Assembly (NCBI RefSeq): GCF_902460355.1
Contig: NZ_CABPTO010000005.1
Span: 118,274-182,273 of the forward strand
Source of the DNA: Streptococcus sp. Marseille-P6264
GTDB taxonomy: Bacteria > Bacillota > Bacilli > Lactobacillales > Streptococcaceae
DNA length: 64,000 nt
Direction: 5' to 3'
Shown here: positions 49,501 through 58,211 of the stretch, in pieces
Position numbering within the stretch: position 1 is the first letter of the stretch
Layout: each line of letters starts with the position of its first letter
The notes under the pieces: model-generated
Database searches by the model: none
Seen by the model: only the letters and a program-made list of their open reading frames with translations
What the model was told of the DNA's origin: nothing
Translations under genes and position numbers: made by a program

Positions 49501-49803
49501 CTACGATCCTTTTATAAACTGAGATACACAGAAGCCATGTTAGCCAAACAAGCTGGAGTTTCACTACAGCCTGTTTCTGGAGCCTTAACTCATAGTGATA
49601 AACAGGTAACAAAAGCATATGTAATTACAGCTGATATCGCTAATCAAACAATTCGTGAAAATTGCTTTTATAAATCTCAAAAAATGACTCAGAGAAATTT
49701 CCGGGAAACTCTTGACTTTTTAGAAAAAAGAGATCCAGAGAAAATTCTTGAATGTCCGCAAAGATTAACGACTCCATCATTCCTGTCACTAAACTGGAAA
49801 TGA
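49501..49803 (+). pseudogene. 3' remnant of a tyrosine integrase
   Basis: The frame from 49501 reads LRSFYKLRYTEAMLAKQAGV, then SLQPVSGALTHSDKQVTKAYV. This matches the C-terminal box of tyrosine recombinases (HxLRHTxAxxL, then GHSDxxxTxxYxH), but the box II His is Tyr. Arg, the His of HSD and the terminal Tyr are kept. The first half of the protein is absent and the C-terminus reads on into unrelated sequence. The remnant marks the left edge of the accessory region. ATG 49537 is not a real start. Confidence 0.75.
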
Positions 49804-49808
49804 TGATG

Positions 49809-50327
49809 TTATAGATTCATTATCTCAAATACCGCTGTATGAACCCACTCATTATTCATTTGTAGGTCATTTTCTATGATCCTACTAAAGGTGAAACCAT
49901 TTTTTAAAAGCACTCTCTTAGAGGCAAGATTATCCGTTGCCGCTCCCGCAATGATTCTATTTAAACCATAAGTATGAAATGCTTTGTCTAAAACGAGTTT
50001 AACCGCTTCGCTTGCATAGCCTAAATTAGTAACATTTTCTCCAATCCTATATCCAAGTTCTGCTGTTTTTCTATCGCTCCCTAAAACACTTAAATTGATT
50101 CTTCCGACCATCATGCCTTGCGAATCTCTAATAAGATGCATGTAGGTGTCATGATTTTCTTGTTCCATTAACAATTCCGCTGTAATTTTTTTAAAACCTT
50201 CTGGATCAAAATAGTTAGCTGGTCTGGGAGGTAAATTTCGCTCAAAATACTCCCGATTTTCTTTTTCAAAAGAATAGACATCTAGACTATTTTCTTCAGA
50301 CAGCAACTCTAAACCTATTCTGTTCAT
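49809..50327 (-). CDS. GNAT acetyltransferase (RimJ/RimL type)
   Basis: 172 residues. The acetyl-CoA-binding pattern GYRIGENVTNLGYASEAVKLVLDKAF and the GAATDNLASKRVLLKNGF motif are those of RimJ/RimL-like N-acetyltransferases. The substrate is unknown. Its ATG at 50327 overlaps the end of the DUF389 gene, with AAGGATTGAGGGCG as ribosome site, so it is the last gene of the K+ channel-DUF389 operon. Confidence 0.88.
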   Translation of the reverse strand: MNRIGLELLSEENSLDVYSFEKENREYFERNLPPRPANYFDPEGFKKITAELLMEQENHDTYMHLIRDSQGMMVGRINLSVLGSDRKTAELGYRIGENVTNLGYASEAVKLVLDKAFHTYGLNRIIAGAATDNLASKRVLLKNGFTFSRIIENDLQMNNEWVHTAVFEIMNL

Positions 50328-50332
50328 CGCCC

Positions 50333-51382
50333 TCAATCCTTGTCTGCTTCATTTTCTTTTACGAGATCGTTTTGTGAATCCTTTTCAGAGAGTTTTTGAT
50401 CGATATACTTGTTAATGGTTTCATAAAATTCCTTGGTCGTATCACTGTCTAATTTTGTCGAATTATGAACTTGATTGACTTTCAATTGAACAGATTGAAT
50501 ACCGTAAGAGGCTTGTTTTTGGTGGAGCGTTTCTAATTCTTCTTCTGAAATCGGATCTCCAACAACCGTCAAGACCAATTCATTATTCCTTGACTTGTAG
50601 ACTTGATTAATGACCGTATGATTGGCGAACTCTTTTCCTACAAACTGTTTGATTCCTTCTTTTCGCGCTTGATCTATCGTCAGAGTGACTGCTGAATAGC
50701 TGGCTGGAAGAATCAATAATACAATCAAGGATATCAACCCAATTCTCATTTTAATATTTAGCTCTTTAAATGAACTTAAGGGAGATTTTCTCATCATAAT
50801 TCTTGTTCCAACAATGTTGATTAGCATGATAAAAACACAGTTAATCAAGAAAAGATAGAGAGCCCCCAATAAAAATCGTACATTCCCATTAGCTAAACCA
50901 TAGCCAGCAGTACAGATAGGCGGCATCAAAGCTGTAGCAATGGCTACTCCTGGCACGATATTGTTTGCTTCTTTTTTCCTTGAACCGATCACACCAGCAA
51001 TCCCACCAGCAATAGCAATGAGAACATCCCAAATGGTTGGAGAGGTTCGTGCGATCAACTCGCTACTTGCATAAGACAAGGGAGAAATCCAGAAATACAG
51101 AGTCGAGACAAGCAAACTGACCAACACTTGAGTCAATAAAACCTCTAGAGATTGCTTGATTAAACGCGTATCAAAAATAGCTAAACCGAATCCCAGTCCA
51201 ACAATCGGTGTCATGAGAGGTGAAATCAACATGGCTCCTATAATGACAGCTGTTGAATTCATATTTAGTCCGATAGAGGCAATAAAAATTGCACACATCA
51301 AAATCGCTGTATCTCTCAATCGAACATGAAGGTCATCGTATAATTTCTCACGGTATTCCCGTGTTGAATAATTGGCAGTCAT
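50333..51382 (-). CDS. DUF389 membrane protein, copy 1
   Basis: 349 residues, about six membrane helices, with the DUF389 core (IFIASIGLNMNSTAVIIGAMLISPLMTPIVGLGFGL, GVAIATALMPPICTAGYGLA) and a cytoplasmic C-terminal extension (about 235-349). Function unknown. It overlaps the K+ channel stop as ATGA and the acetyltransferase start, so it is translationally coupled to both. Copy 2 at 53,005 differs at roughly 18 positions. Confidence 0.88.
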   Translation of the reverse strand: MTANYSTREYREKLYDDLHVRLRDTAILMCAIFIASIGLNMNSTAVIIGAMLISPLMTPIVGLGFGLAIFDTRLIKQSLEVLLTQVLVSLLVSTLYFWISPLSYASSELIARTSPTIWDVLIAIAGGIAGVIGSRKKEANNIVPGVAIATALMPPICTAGYGLANGNVRFLLGALYLFLINCVFIMLINIVGTRIMMRKSPLSSFKELNIKMRIGLISLIVLLILPASYSAVTLTIDQARKEGIKQFVGKEFANHTVINQVYKSRNNELVLTVVGDPISEEELETLHQKQASYGIQSVQLKVNQVHNSTKLDSDTTKEFYETINKYIDQKLSEKDSQNDLVKENEADKD

Positions 51383-51702
51383 TTGTCCTCTCCTCTTTCC
51401 TTATTTAAATTGGTATAATAATTAAAAATAACAGCTGATAAACAGCCAAAAAATATGAGCCCATAAATCGTCAAGAAGACACTGGTAATCCTTCCAATCA
51501 AGGTCACAGCTAGGAGATCCCCGTAGCCGACAGTCGTCGAAGTCACAAAAGCATACCAAAGACCGTCTCCGTAATTTGTGATAGCAGGTTCAACTAGGAA
51601 AAGCACGCCTCCTGACCCAAAAACAAAGGTCACAAAACTCAGGGCAAACCGAGTAAAACCCGTAACCTGCATAATATGCCATAACATTTTTAAACGTTTC
51701 AT
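51379..51702 (-). CDS. two-helix potassium channel
   Basis: 107 residues. Two membrane helices flank a pore loop with the K+ selectivity filter STTVGYGDLLAV (KcsA/Kir-like). No cytoplasmic RCK domain is attached. It should assemble as a tetramer. It overlaps the DUF389 gene by four bases and the preceding frame by four bases. Confidence 0.88.
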   Translation of the reverse strand: MKRLKMLWHIMQVTGFTRFALSFVTFVFGSGGVLFLVEPAITNYGDGLWYAFVTSTTVGYGDLLAVTLIGRITSVFLTIYGLIFFGCLSAVIFNYYTNLNKERGEDK

Positions 51703-52061
51703 TTGTTCTCCTTATTCATACTAGCTCCTGACCGAGCCGTTTTTTTCCAATAATCAAAGTGAAGATAGGACATGATCTCCATCAGAGAAAGATAGACAAA
51801 CTGATAGATCTGATTTAAGCTGATTATCAACTGATATTGTTTGAAAAATGACTGGAAGAAAGACCAGATATGACTGTCTTGAATCAGTCCCTTCTTAATA
51901 TCAGACAGGATATTAGCTAAAGCTCCCAAGGACTGAAACGGTAAATCCTTGACATTTATATAGATCCGGTCCACCACATCATTCAGACTGGTATCTTGGA
52001 TGGCATGAAATTCTCCAAAGAGAACTCCTGCCGCTCCAAGAGTAGAAACAAATTCCACCAA
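51699..52061 (-). pseudogene. unrecognised frame downstream of the DUF1211-like fragment
   Basis: About 120 codons (GALANILSDIKKGLIQDSHIWSFF, then YQFVYLSLMEIMSYLHFDYW). It has no ATG start and is open only from a TGA near 52085, starting at a possible TTG, inside the end of the DUF1211-like frame. It overlaps that frame by about 80 bp in another phase. I do not recognise the family. It may be the remainder of a fused or frameshifted gene. Confidence 0.45.
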
Positions 52062-52285
52062 ATAATTTCTGAGGAAATTTTCTCAACCTTTTCCCATAAT
52101 GTGTTTAGTGCCATCCATAACGATCCCAACCAGAAAAAGGAAAGAAAACAAGCAAAGAAATTTTGCCGTAAATCCCAAAAAGCTTCAAGACTTGGTGTTG
52201 TTGGTTTTTCTAACTCTAAAACCAAGATGGTCATAATAATTGCTAGAACAGCATCTGTCAATACAATTAATCTGTCTTTCTTCAT
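51983..52285 (-). pseudogene. DUF1211 (TMEM175-like) N-terminal fragment
   Basis: Start at 52285 behind GAAAGGGGATGCAATCCG. The text MKKDRLIVLTDAVLAIIMTILVLELEKP is the first helix of DUF1211/TMEM175 channels, followed by a second helix (FFACFLSFFWLGSLWMALN). The frame ends after about 100 residues, where a full member has about 200. The end is charged and unlike the family, so a frameshift or rearrangement after IIWWNLFLLL is likely. It is the first gene before the K+ channel. Confidence 0.6.
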
Positions 52286-52585
52286 CGGATTGCATCCCCT
52301 TTCTTTTTTGTAACATTCTATCTTATCGCATAATATTGGATATTCTTTCATAATCCGACTACAAACAAAAATAAACCAAAAAGTATGTCCCTATTATACT
52401 ATATTTAACTCTAGAAGTATTCATCCATCTAATTAATAAATATATCATATTTCACAATAAGTGAATACTATCAAAGATTCATCCCCTTTCACTTCATCAT
52501 GTAGTGTTGCTTAGATTTATCAAAAACAACCAAATTTGTATTAATTTCAAGTATCACCTAGTTACAAAAATTTGGGGTGAACAGA
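52286..52585. other. intergenic region, no gene seen
   Basis: AT-rich, without a supported frame. It probably holds the promoter of the DUF1211-K+ channel operon on the minus strand. GTGAAC at 52577 resembles the GGTGAAC repeats beside the second rpsI scar. Confidence 0.5.
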
Positions 52586-52618
52586 AAAAGCATCCCGTAT
52601 TTTTGATACGAAATGCTT
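52586..52618 (-). terminator. terminator behind rpsI tail 1
   Basis: On the minus strand AGCATTTCGTAT pairs with ATACGGGATGCT, followed by TTTTTC, 20 bp after the S9 tail's stop codon. Confidence 0.7.
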
Positions 52619-52638
52619 TCAATAAGTTTAAATAAGTT

Positions 52639-52734
52639 TTAACGTTTACTAAATTGTGATGCTTTACGAGCTTTTTTCAAGCCTGGTTTGGAAAGTATGA
52701 ATTTCAGTTGGACTAAAAACAGCGTAATATCAAG
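52639..52734 (-). other. orphan rpsI 3' end, copy 1 (attachment-site scar)
   Basis: The minus strand encodes KPGLKKARKASQFSKR and then TAA (52639-52686), the C-terminus of ribosomal protein S9. There is no S9 coding before it. Upstream on that strand gaaagtatgaatttcagttg and the following gactaaaaacagcgtaatatcaag half repeat the sequence beside the second copy. Integrative elements are known to target rpsI in streptococci and to carry a replacement 3' end. Confidence 0.8.
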
Positions 52735-53004
52735 ACTTTTCTCCGCTTTTATAAAAGCTTTTTTCCAATCAAATTCAACTAATTTTATCCGAATGGTGTG
52801 GATTTTACCCCCAAAATTACAGAGAATGGAGCTGATAAACACTAAACGTTCACACCATTAGTTAAATGATTTTTTGTTCATCATTTTTCTTAGATGATAG
52901 AACTTCTAATTTATTTCTTATTCAAGCAAAAACAACCTGCTATAAGTAAGAAAGAGGAAGATACAAGAAAAACACGGCGTAAAAACCGATTCAGTTCATT
53001 GTCC

Positions 53005-54054
53005 TCAATCCTTGTCTGCTTCATTTTCTTTTACGAGATCGTTTTGTGAATCTTTTTCAGAGAGTTTTTGATCAATATACTTGTCAATGTTTTCATAAAA
53101 TTCCTTGGTCGCTTCACTATCTAATGTTGGCGAGTTCTGAACTTGATTCACTTTCAATTGAACAGATTGAATACCGTAAGAGGCTTGTTTTTGGTGGAGT
53201 GTTTCTAATTCTTCTTCTGAAATCGGATCTCCAACAACCGTCAAGACCAATTCATTGTTCCTTGACTTGTAGACTTGATTAATAACCGTATAATTGGCGA
53301 ACTCTTTTCCTACAAACTGTTTGATCCCTTCTTTGCGCGCTTGTTCTATTGTCAGAGTAACTGCCGAATAGCTAGCTGGAAGAATCAACAATACAATCAA
53401 AGATATCAAGCCAATTCTCATTTTAATGCTCAGCTCTTTAAATGAAGTTAAAGGAGATTTTCTCATCAAAATTCTTGTTCCAACAATGTTGGCTAGCATG
53501 ATAAAGACACAGTTGATCAAGAAAAGATAGAGAGCCCCCAATAAAAATCGTACATTCCCATTAGCTAAACCATAGCCAGCAGTACAGATAGGCGGCATCA
53601 GAGCTGTAGCAATGGCTACTCCTGGCACGATATTGTTTGCTTCTTTTTTCCTTGAACCGATCACACCAGCAATCCCACCAGCAATAGCAATGAGGACATC
53701 CCAAATGGTTGGAGAGGTTCGTGCAATCAATTCGCTACTTTCATAAGATAAGGGAGAAATCCAGAAATACAGAGCTGAGACAAGCAAGCTGACCAATACT
53801 TGGGTAAATAAAACCTCTAGAGATTGCTTGATTAAACGCGTATCAAAAATAGCTAAACCAAACCCCAGTCCAACAATCGGTGTCATAAGAGGGGAAATCA
53901 GCATGGCTCCAATAATAACAGCTGTTGAATTCATATTTAGACCGATAGAGGCAATAAAAATTGCACACATCAAAATCGCTGTATCTCTCAATCGAACATG
54001 AAGGTCATCGTATAATTTCTCACGGTATTCCCGTGTTGAATAGTTTCCGGACAT
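53005..54054 (-). CDS. DUF389 membrane protein, copy 2
   Basis: 349 residues, near-identical to copy 1 (about 18 differences by eye, clustered toward the C-terminus and at positions 2-3). It has the same core motifs. Here it stands alone, not coupled to a K+ channel. Just after its stop the sequence still carries GATTGAGGACAATGAAC, the degenerate start of the acetyltransferase gene, which halts at TGA two codons later. So the duplicated block spanned the gene plus its downstream junction. Confidence 0.88.
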   Translation of the reverse strand: MSGNYSTREYREKLYDDLHVRLRDTAILMCAIFIASIGLNMNSTAVIIGAMLISPLMTPIVGLGFGLAIFDTRLIKQSLEVLFTQVLVSLLVSALYFWISPLSYESSELIARTSPTIWDVLIAIAGGIAGVIGSRKKEANNIVPGVAIATALMPPICTAGYGLANGNVRFLLGALYLFLINCVFIMLANIVGTRILMRKSPLTSFKELSIKMRIGLISLIVLLILPASYSAVTLTIEQARKEGIKQFVGKEFANYTVINQVYKSRNNELVLTVVGDPISEEELETLHQKQASYGIQSVQLKVNQVQNSPTLDSEATKEFYENIDKYIDQKLSEKDSQNDLVKENEADKD

Positions 54055-54344
54055 TGGTTACTCCTTTTATTTAATTTATTTCTGTTTATCCATTGATGAG
54101 GGCAGAGTGATTTTCTGTCAAACATTACATATGTATTTAAATTTTCTTAGTTCTCACCTGTAAGTCTTTTGAAAAATATCCCTTTTTACTAGACAAATAA
54201 AAAAGTATCTAGCAGTCTATCCTCCATATTATATCAAAAATTTCATGGTCTTTCCCTGAAGAAATCCATCAGTTTAAAAGATTTTTATATCCTTTCCAAG
54301 ATAGAGAACAGACAAAATTTCAGTTTCCTTATTCTAAGAACAAA

Positions 54345-54377
54345 AGACTGCATCTCCTATAAAAGAAGATGCAGTTT
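54345..54377 (-). terminator. terminator behind the interrupted DUF898-like gene
   Basis: AACTGCATCTTC pairs with GAGATGCAGT on the minus strand, five bases past the frame's stop. Confidence 0.65.
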
Positions 54378-54382
54378 CATGA

Positions 54383-54655
54383 TTAAGCGTGATGAGTATG
54401 TTTCACAATCCATTGCTCCATTTTGATAGTTAACCAGAAGCCATAGATTCCAAACGTGATGATGGTTAGAAGAAACCACTTAATCTAGTTACCGAACAGT
54501 TGTGCTCCAGTCCCGTCAAAGTATAGACGTTGACCATCCACTACCGTGTGTTTGGTTTTCCAATTTTGCATCGTGCAAACCGCCCAAGGTGTGGCAATCC
54601 CCAAGGTAAGCCCGCAAATTAGGGCTGATAACTCTGTTTGAAGCAGGTTGTTCAT
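54383..54655 (-). pseudogene. DUF898-like small membrane protein, interrupted by one TAG
   Basis: 90 codons with a single in-frame TAG at codon 57 (54485-54487). Reading through gives two similar halves (CGLTLGIATPWAVCTMQNWK, HTVVDGQRLYFDGTGAQLFG, then IKWFLLTIITFGIYGFWLTI, MEQWIVKHTH). This is the streptococcal DUF898-like pattern, where a Trp usually follows LFG[N/H]. TGG to TAG is one change. Start ATG is 54655. Confidence 0.72.
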
Positions 54656-54940
54656 AGCTGTTCCAAGAGAAGATTGGAAAAATTCATCAATATCTTACTT
54701 TTGGGTTAGGGACTTAACAAGTCTGTGGTAAACTGTGTCATAGGAATAAGTCTCTTTTTAGTAATGTTTCACAACTCTACTATAACGAATTTATTCCTTT
54801 TTGTGTTTACACAACTTATTTTACATTACCGTTTTTTCATATCGTTTTTACATTATAACACAAAAGACTATTAACAAAATAATATTCAAGATTAAGGTAA
54901 AAATAAGGTGAACTTTGAGGTGAACTTTTTCAAAAAATAC
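54656..54940. other. non-coding, with GGTGAACT direct repeats
   Basis: No supported frame. Two direct copies of AGGTGAACT lie at 54905-54913 and 54917-54925, 12 bp apart, right beside the rpsI scar. They could be integrase arm-type binding sites, but nothing in the window proves it. Confidence 0.45.
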
Positions 54941-54978
54941 GAAAAAAGCACCCATAAGATAAACTTTTGAGTGCTTTG
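54941..54978 (-). terminator. terminator behind rpsI tail 2
   Basis: On the minus strand AAAGCAC/GGGTGCTTT with a long loop is followed by TTTT, 22 bp after the S9 tail's stop. Confidence 0.6.
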
Positions 54979-55000
54979 AAATATTGATATAAAGCCGTTC

Positions 55001-55096
55001 TTAACGTTTTGAGAACTGACTAGCTTTACGAGCTTTCTTAAGACCTGGTTAGGAAAGTATGGGGTTCAGCTGGACTAAAAACAGCGTGATATCAAG
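55001..55096 (-). other. orphan rpsI 3' end, copy 2 (attachment-site scar)
   Basis: The minus strand encodes PGLKKARKASQFSKR and then TAA (55001-55048). The same peptide as in copy 1 uses several different synonymous codons, and a TAA precedes it directly, so it was never expressed here. The flank gttcagctggactaaaaaca and the following gcgtgatatcaag match copy 1 with a few changes. Confidence 0.8.
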
Positions 55097-55201
55097 GCTA
55101 TTCAGAACGATATTTACTGATTGATTTCATAAAATTTGAATCAATATTTTTTAAATAGGGGAATTTCTAATTCAGAACCTTCACTCAGACCATAACCCTA
55201 C

Positions 55202-56149
55202 TTACCCTAATAAAGTTTGGAGTATTGGAATAACAATTATAAAGAACACTGTACTTAGAGTCACCACATTCGTTGAAAACTCAACATCTCCTTTTCCTTG
55301 ATTGGCAAGGATTGGAAGAACTGCTAGAGCTGGTGTAGCAGACTGAATCATAAAGGTCTTAAATTCTGCTGTTGCCATATTTGGGGCAAAGAACTTCAAT
55401 ACAAGAAGCATAATCAGAGGAGCTAGGATAAAGCGTCCAACTAAAGTGACAATTGTATCTTTATCAAAAGCAATCGTATTCAAGCCTGCCTTTGCAAGAA
55501 CAATACCGATATAGACAAGAGATAATGGTGTTGTTAAACTACCAATATAAGTCAAGGTACTTTCCGCAAAACTTGGGACAGGAAGACGGAGCACTAAAAA
55601 TACGAGGGCTACGAGAAATCCCAATAAAGGTGCTGGGAAGAGCTTCTTCCAATTGAATTTTTGAGCTTGCTTTGAAGCCCCTTCTTTGCTATCCGAGGTC
55701 ATTAGATAGACACCTAATGTCCAAGTAGATACTGTATTTGTAATATAATACACCAAGAAGTAGGGAAGGGCTTGATTTCCAAACAGAGCTATGTTTAAAG
55801 GCAAACCAATAAAAATGGTATTGGCATTCACGAAGGTATTAATCATGGTTCCTCGACGGCCTGGGCGCACTCCAAAAAGTTTCACCGCTATAAATGCCAT
55901 TAGGTAACCGAGAATGAAGGCGATAAACGTATACAATAAACCGCCAGACAGGCTAATCAATTTATCTAACGTTAAATATTTAAGGACAGAGGTAAAAATT
56001 GCCACTGGCATGGCCACATTCATAATGAGTTTAGATAAATCATTTCCAAAACTCTCTTGAAACCAACCACGGACTTGTAAGAAGTAACCTAAAATGATAA
56101 TGACGATAATAGGTACAATACTCTGAATTGAAGTTAAAAAGATTTCCAT
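55202..56149 (-). CDS. mleP: AEC-family transporter, probable malate permease
   Basis: 315 residues, about ten membrane helices, of the auxin-efflux-carrier family (IIIILGYFLQVRGWFQESFG, FVNANTIFIGLPLNIALFG, ending in VFFIIVIPILQTLLG). Directly downstream of the malolactic enzyme gene, members of this family import malate and export lactate in lactic acid bacteria. The AAAGGGAGACT site precedes the ATG. Substrate by context only. Confidence 0.85.
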   Translation of the reverse strand: MEIFLTSIQSIVPIIVIIILGYFLQVRGWFQESFGNDLSKLIMNVAMPVAIFTSVLKYLTLDKLISLSGGLLYTFIAFILGYLMAFIAVKLFGVRPGRRGTMINTFVNANTIFIGLPLNIALFGNQALPYFLVYYITNTVSTWTLGVYLMTSDSKEGASKQAQKFNWKKLFPAPLLGFLVALVFLVLRLPVPSFAESTLTYIGSLTTPLSLVYIGIVLAKAGLNTIAFDKDTIVTLVGRFILAPLIMLLVLKFFAPNMATAEFKTFMIQSATPALAVLPILANQGKGDVEFSTNVVTLSTVFFIIVIPILQTLLG

Positions 56150-56232
56150 AGTCTCCCTTTCTATATGTCATAGCGTATAGTTTAGGGCGTACGAAGCATC
56201 CAGTCGCACTCGTACACCCCATTTCCATTTAC

Positions 56233-57858
56233 TTATTTATAGGTTGGATACCATTTCAAATCACGAACTGCTTTAGCCATATCTGTTTCCTTAGCACGTG
56301 CAAGACCTTGTTCTTGCGCTTTTTTAGCGACTGCTTCAGCTACTTTAATAGAAACATCTGCTACATACTTGAATGGTGGCAATACAGGAGCTCCTGGTTG
56401 GCCTGGATTGACAATACCACTCAACGAATGAGCCGCCGCTCCAATCATTTCATCTGTTAAAAGACTTGCTTCAGAAGCCAGCATACCTAGACCAAGACCA
56501 GGGTAAATCAAGGCATTATTGGCTTGACCAATCACATAGTCTACACCTTTATAAGAGACCGTATCAGCAGGAATTCCTGTTGCGACAAAAGCTTTGCCAT
56601 CTGACCATTCGATCAAATCTTTGGCGCTTGCTTCGGCCAGCTTGGTTGGATTTGATAATGGGAAGATCATTGGACGTTCAGTATTTTCGCACATAGCTTC
56701 TACTATTTCTTTAGTGAAGGTATTAGGTTGAGTGGAAGTTCCTACAAGAATGGTTGGCTTCACAGTCTTCACTACTTCAAGCAGGTCAGTCAACTTGTCT
56801 GCGTTGCTAAAGTCGGCACGTTTCTTAGCAAACGGTTTTTGTTCAGGAGTTAGGTCATCCATGTCATCAAAGAGAAGACCTTGTTTATCAACCATAAAGA
56901 AACGTTTATAAGCTTCTTCTTCGGAAAGACCTTCACTCACCATTTCACGAAGAACACGAGAGGCAATTCCTGCACCCGCAGTACCACCACCATAGCAGAG
57001 ATAAACTTGATCGGTTAATTTTTCACCACTAATATCCAATGAACCAAAGATACCACCTAAGGTAACAATTCCTGTACCTTGAATATCATCATTAAAGGTC
57101 GGAATTTGTTTCCTGTACTTTTCTAGAATATTGGCAGCATTCAAGCGACCGAAGTCTTCCCAGTGAAGGTAGAGTTTAGGAAAGAGACGTTCTGCTGTTT
57201 GAACGAATTGGTCAATGAAGTCATAGTAACGATCTCCGCGGACCCGTTCGTGACGATTTCCTAAGTAATTAGGATTGTTACGAAGTTCTTCACGGTTAGT
57301 CCCTGCATCAATGACTAAAGGAAGGACCATAGAAGGATCGATTCCAGCAGCGCCAGTATAGACCATCAATTTCCCAACAGAAATATCGACACCATTTGTT
57401 CCCCAGTCACCGATTCCAAGGATTCCTTCTGCATCTGTTACTACAATGAGTCGAATCTCACGGTCCCCTGCTGCATTTTTCAAAGTGGCTTCAATGTTTT
57501 CAGGATGATTAATATCAAGATATCCCGCATATTGTGGATCTACAAAGAGGTCACTATAGCCTTCAATGGTATCTGCAATGGTTGGGTCATACACGATTGG
57601 ATTGAATTCTTCCAAATGTTGAGAAAAGAGATAATAGAAAAGAGTCCGGTTGGTATTAAAGATTTCCATTAAGAACAAACGTTTTTCCAGATCATTGACC
57701 TTTGTTTGCATTTGTGCATAGGTTTGCGCTGCTTGTTCCTCGATGGTTTGAACGTAAGGTGGCAATAAACCAATAAGGCCTAGTTCCTTTCGCTCCTCTA
57801 AGGTAAAGGCAGTTCCCTTATTAAGGAAAGGATTGTTTAAAATATCATGTGCAGTCAT
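56233..57858 (-). CDS. mleS: malolactic enzyme
   Basis: 541 residues of the malic-enzyme family, but with the malolactic-type N-terminus ([27 protein letters not shown]). Core motifs are [24 protein letters not shown], the catalytic Lys/Asp region [17 protein letters not shown], and the NAD Rossmann segment [16 protein letters not shown]. It converts L-malate to L-lactate and CO2, which raises internal pH and drives malate uptake. It is upstream of mleP. AAAAAGGAGGTTGCACT precedes the ATG. Confidence 0.94.
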   Translation of the reverse strand: MTAHDILNNPFLNKGTAFTLEERKELGLIGLLPPYVQTIEEQAAQTYAQMQTKVNDLEKRLFLMEIFNTNRTLFYYLFSQHLEEFNPIVYDPTIADTIEGYSDLFVDPQYAGYLDINHPENIEATLKNAAGDREIRLIVVTDAEGILGIGDWGTNGVDISVGKLMVYTGAAGIDPSMVLPLVIDAGTNREELRNNPNYLGNRHERVRGDRYYDFIDQFVQTAERLFPKLYLHWEDFGRLNAANILEKYRKQIPTFNDDIQGTGIVTLGGIFGSLDISGEKLTDQVYLCYGGGTAGAGIASRVLREMVSEGLSEEEAYKRFFMVDKQGLLFDDMDDLTPEQKPFAKKRADFSNADKLTDLLEVVKTVKPTILVGTSTQPNTFTKEIVEAMCENTERPMIFPLSNPTKLAEASAKDLIEWSDGKAFVATGIPADTVSYKGVDYVIGQANNALIYPGLGLGMLASEASLLTDEMIGAAAHSLSGIVNPGQPGAPVLPPFKYVADVSIKVAEAVAKKAQEQGLARAKETDMAKAVRDLKWYPTYK

Positions 57859-57881
57859 AGTGCAACCTCCTTTTTACTAAT

Positions 57882-57934
57882 ATTATACCATTAGAATGAA
57901 TTGTTTACAAAACTTTGTTGTATATAAAATACAA
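57882..57934 (-). promoter_or_regulatory. mleS promoter with a LysR-type dyad
   Basis: On the minus strand TTGTAA (complement of 57905-57910), a 17-bp spacer and TATAAT (complement of 57882-57887). Upstream lies TTGTAT-ATAAA-ATACAA (57918-57934), a perfect dyad of the size and T-N11-A form bound by LysR activators. It is placed near -55 to -65. MleR is the natural candidate. Confidence 0.75.
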
Positions 57935-58211
57935 TCGTGTACGCATATGTTATAATGAGTTTACGAGAACAATTTTCTAATAAGCTATTTTATACTTAAA
58001 ACACTATTATTGATGACAATTTAAGTTGTTTTATAAATTTCTGAACTCATCAAACCCTCGACAATTACTCTTTCCTAAAAGTTTCGAGTATAGCAAAATA
58101 ATCATAGAAATTAGCAATCCTAATCCAAATAAGCATCCTCTAGGTTCTCTATATAATACTTTGTATTTTTTAAGGTGTTTTTTTGTCATACAAAACTTGT
58201 ATTCTATTTAT
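57935..58211. other. leader region between mleS and the XRE gene
   Basis: TATAAT at 57951-57956 and at 58152-58157 could start plus-strand transcription of the XRE gene. No coding frame is supported. No clear ribosome site precedes ATG 58212 (cttgtattctatttat), which is unusual for this genome. Confidence 0.5.

Noticed and set aside
52639..52842. 67-codon minus-strand frame as a separate small protein
   Set aside because: Only its last 16 residues are meaningful, and they are the S9 C-terminus. The rest is flank of the att scar.
58026..58211. N-terminal extension of the XRE regulator
   Set aside because: The extra 62 residues have no start signal and the helix-turn-helix protein is complete from ATG 58212.
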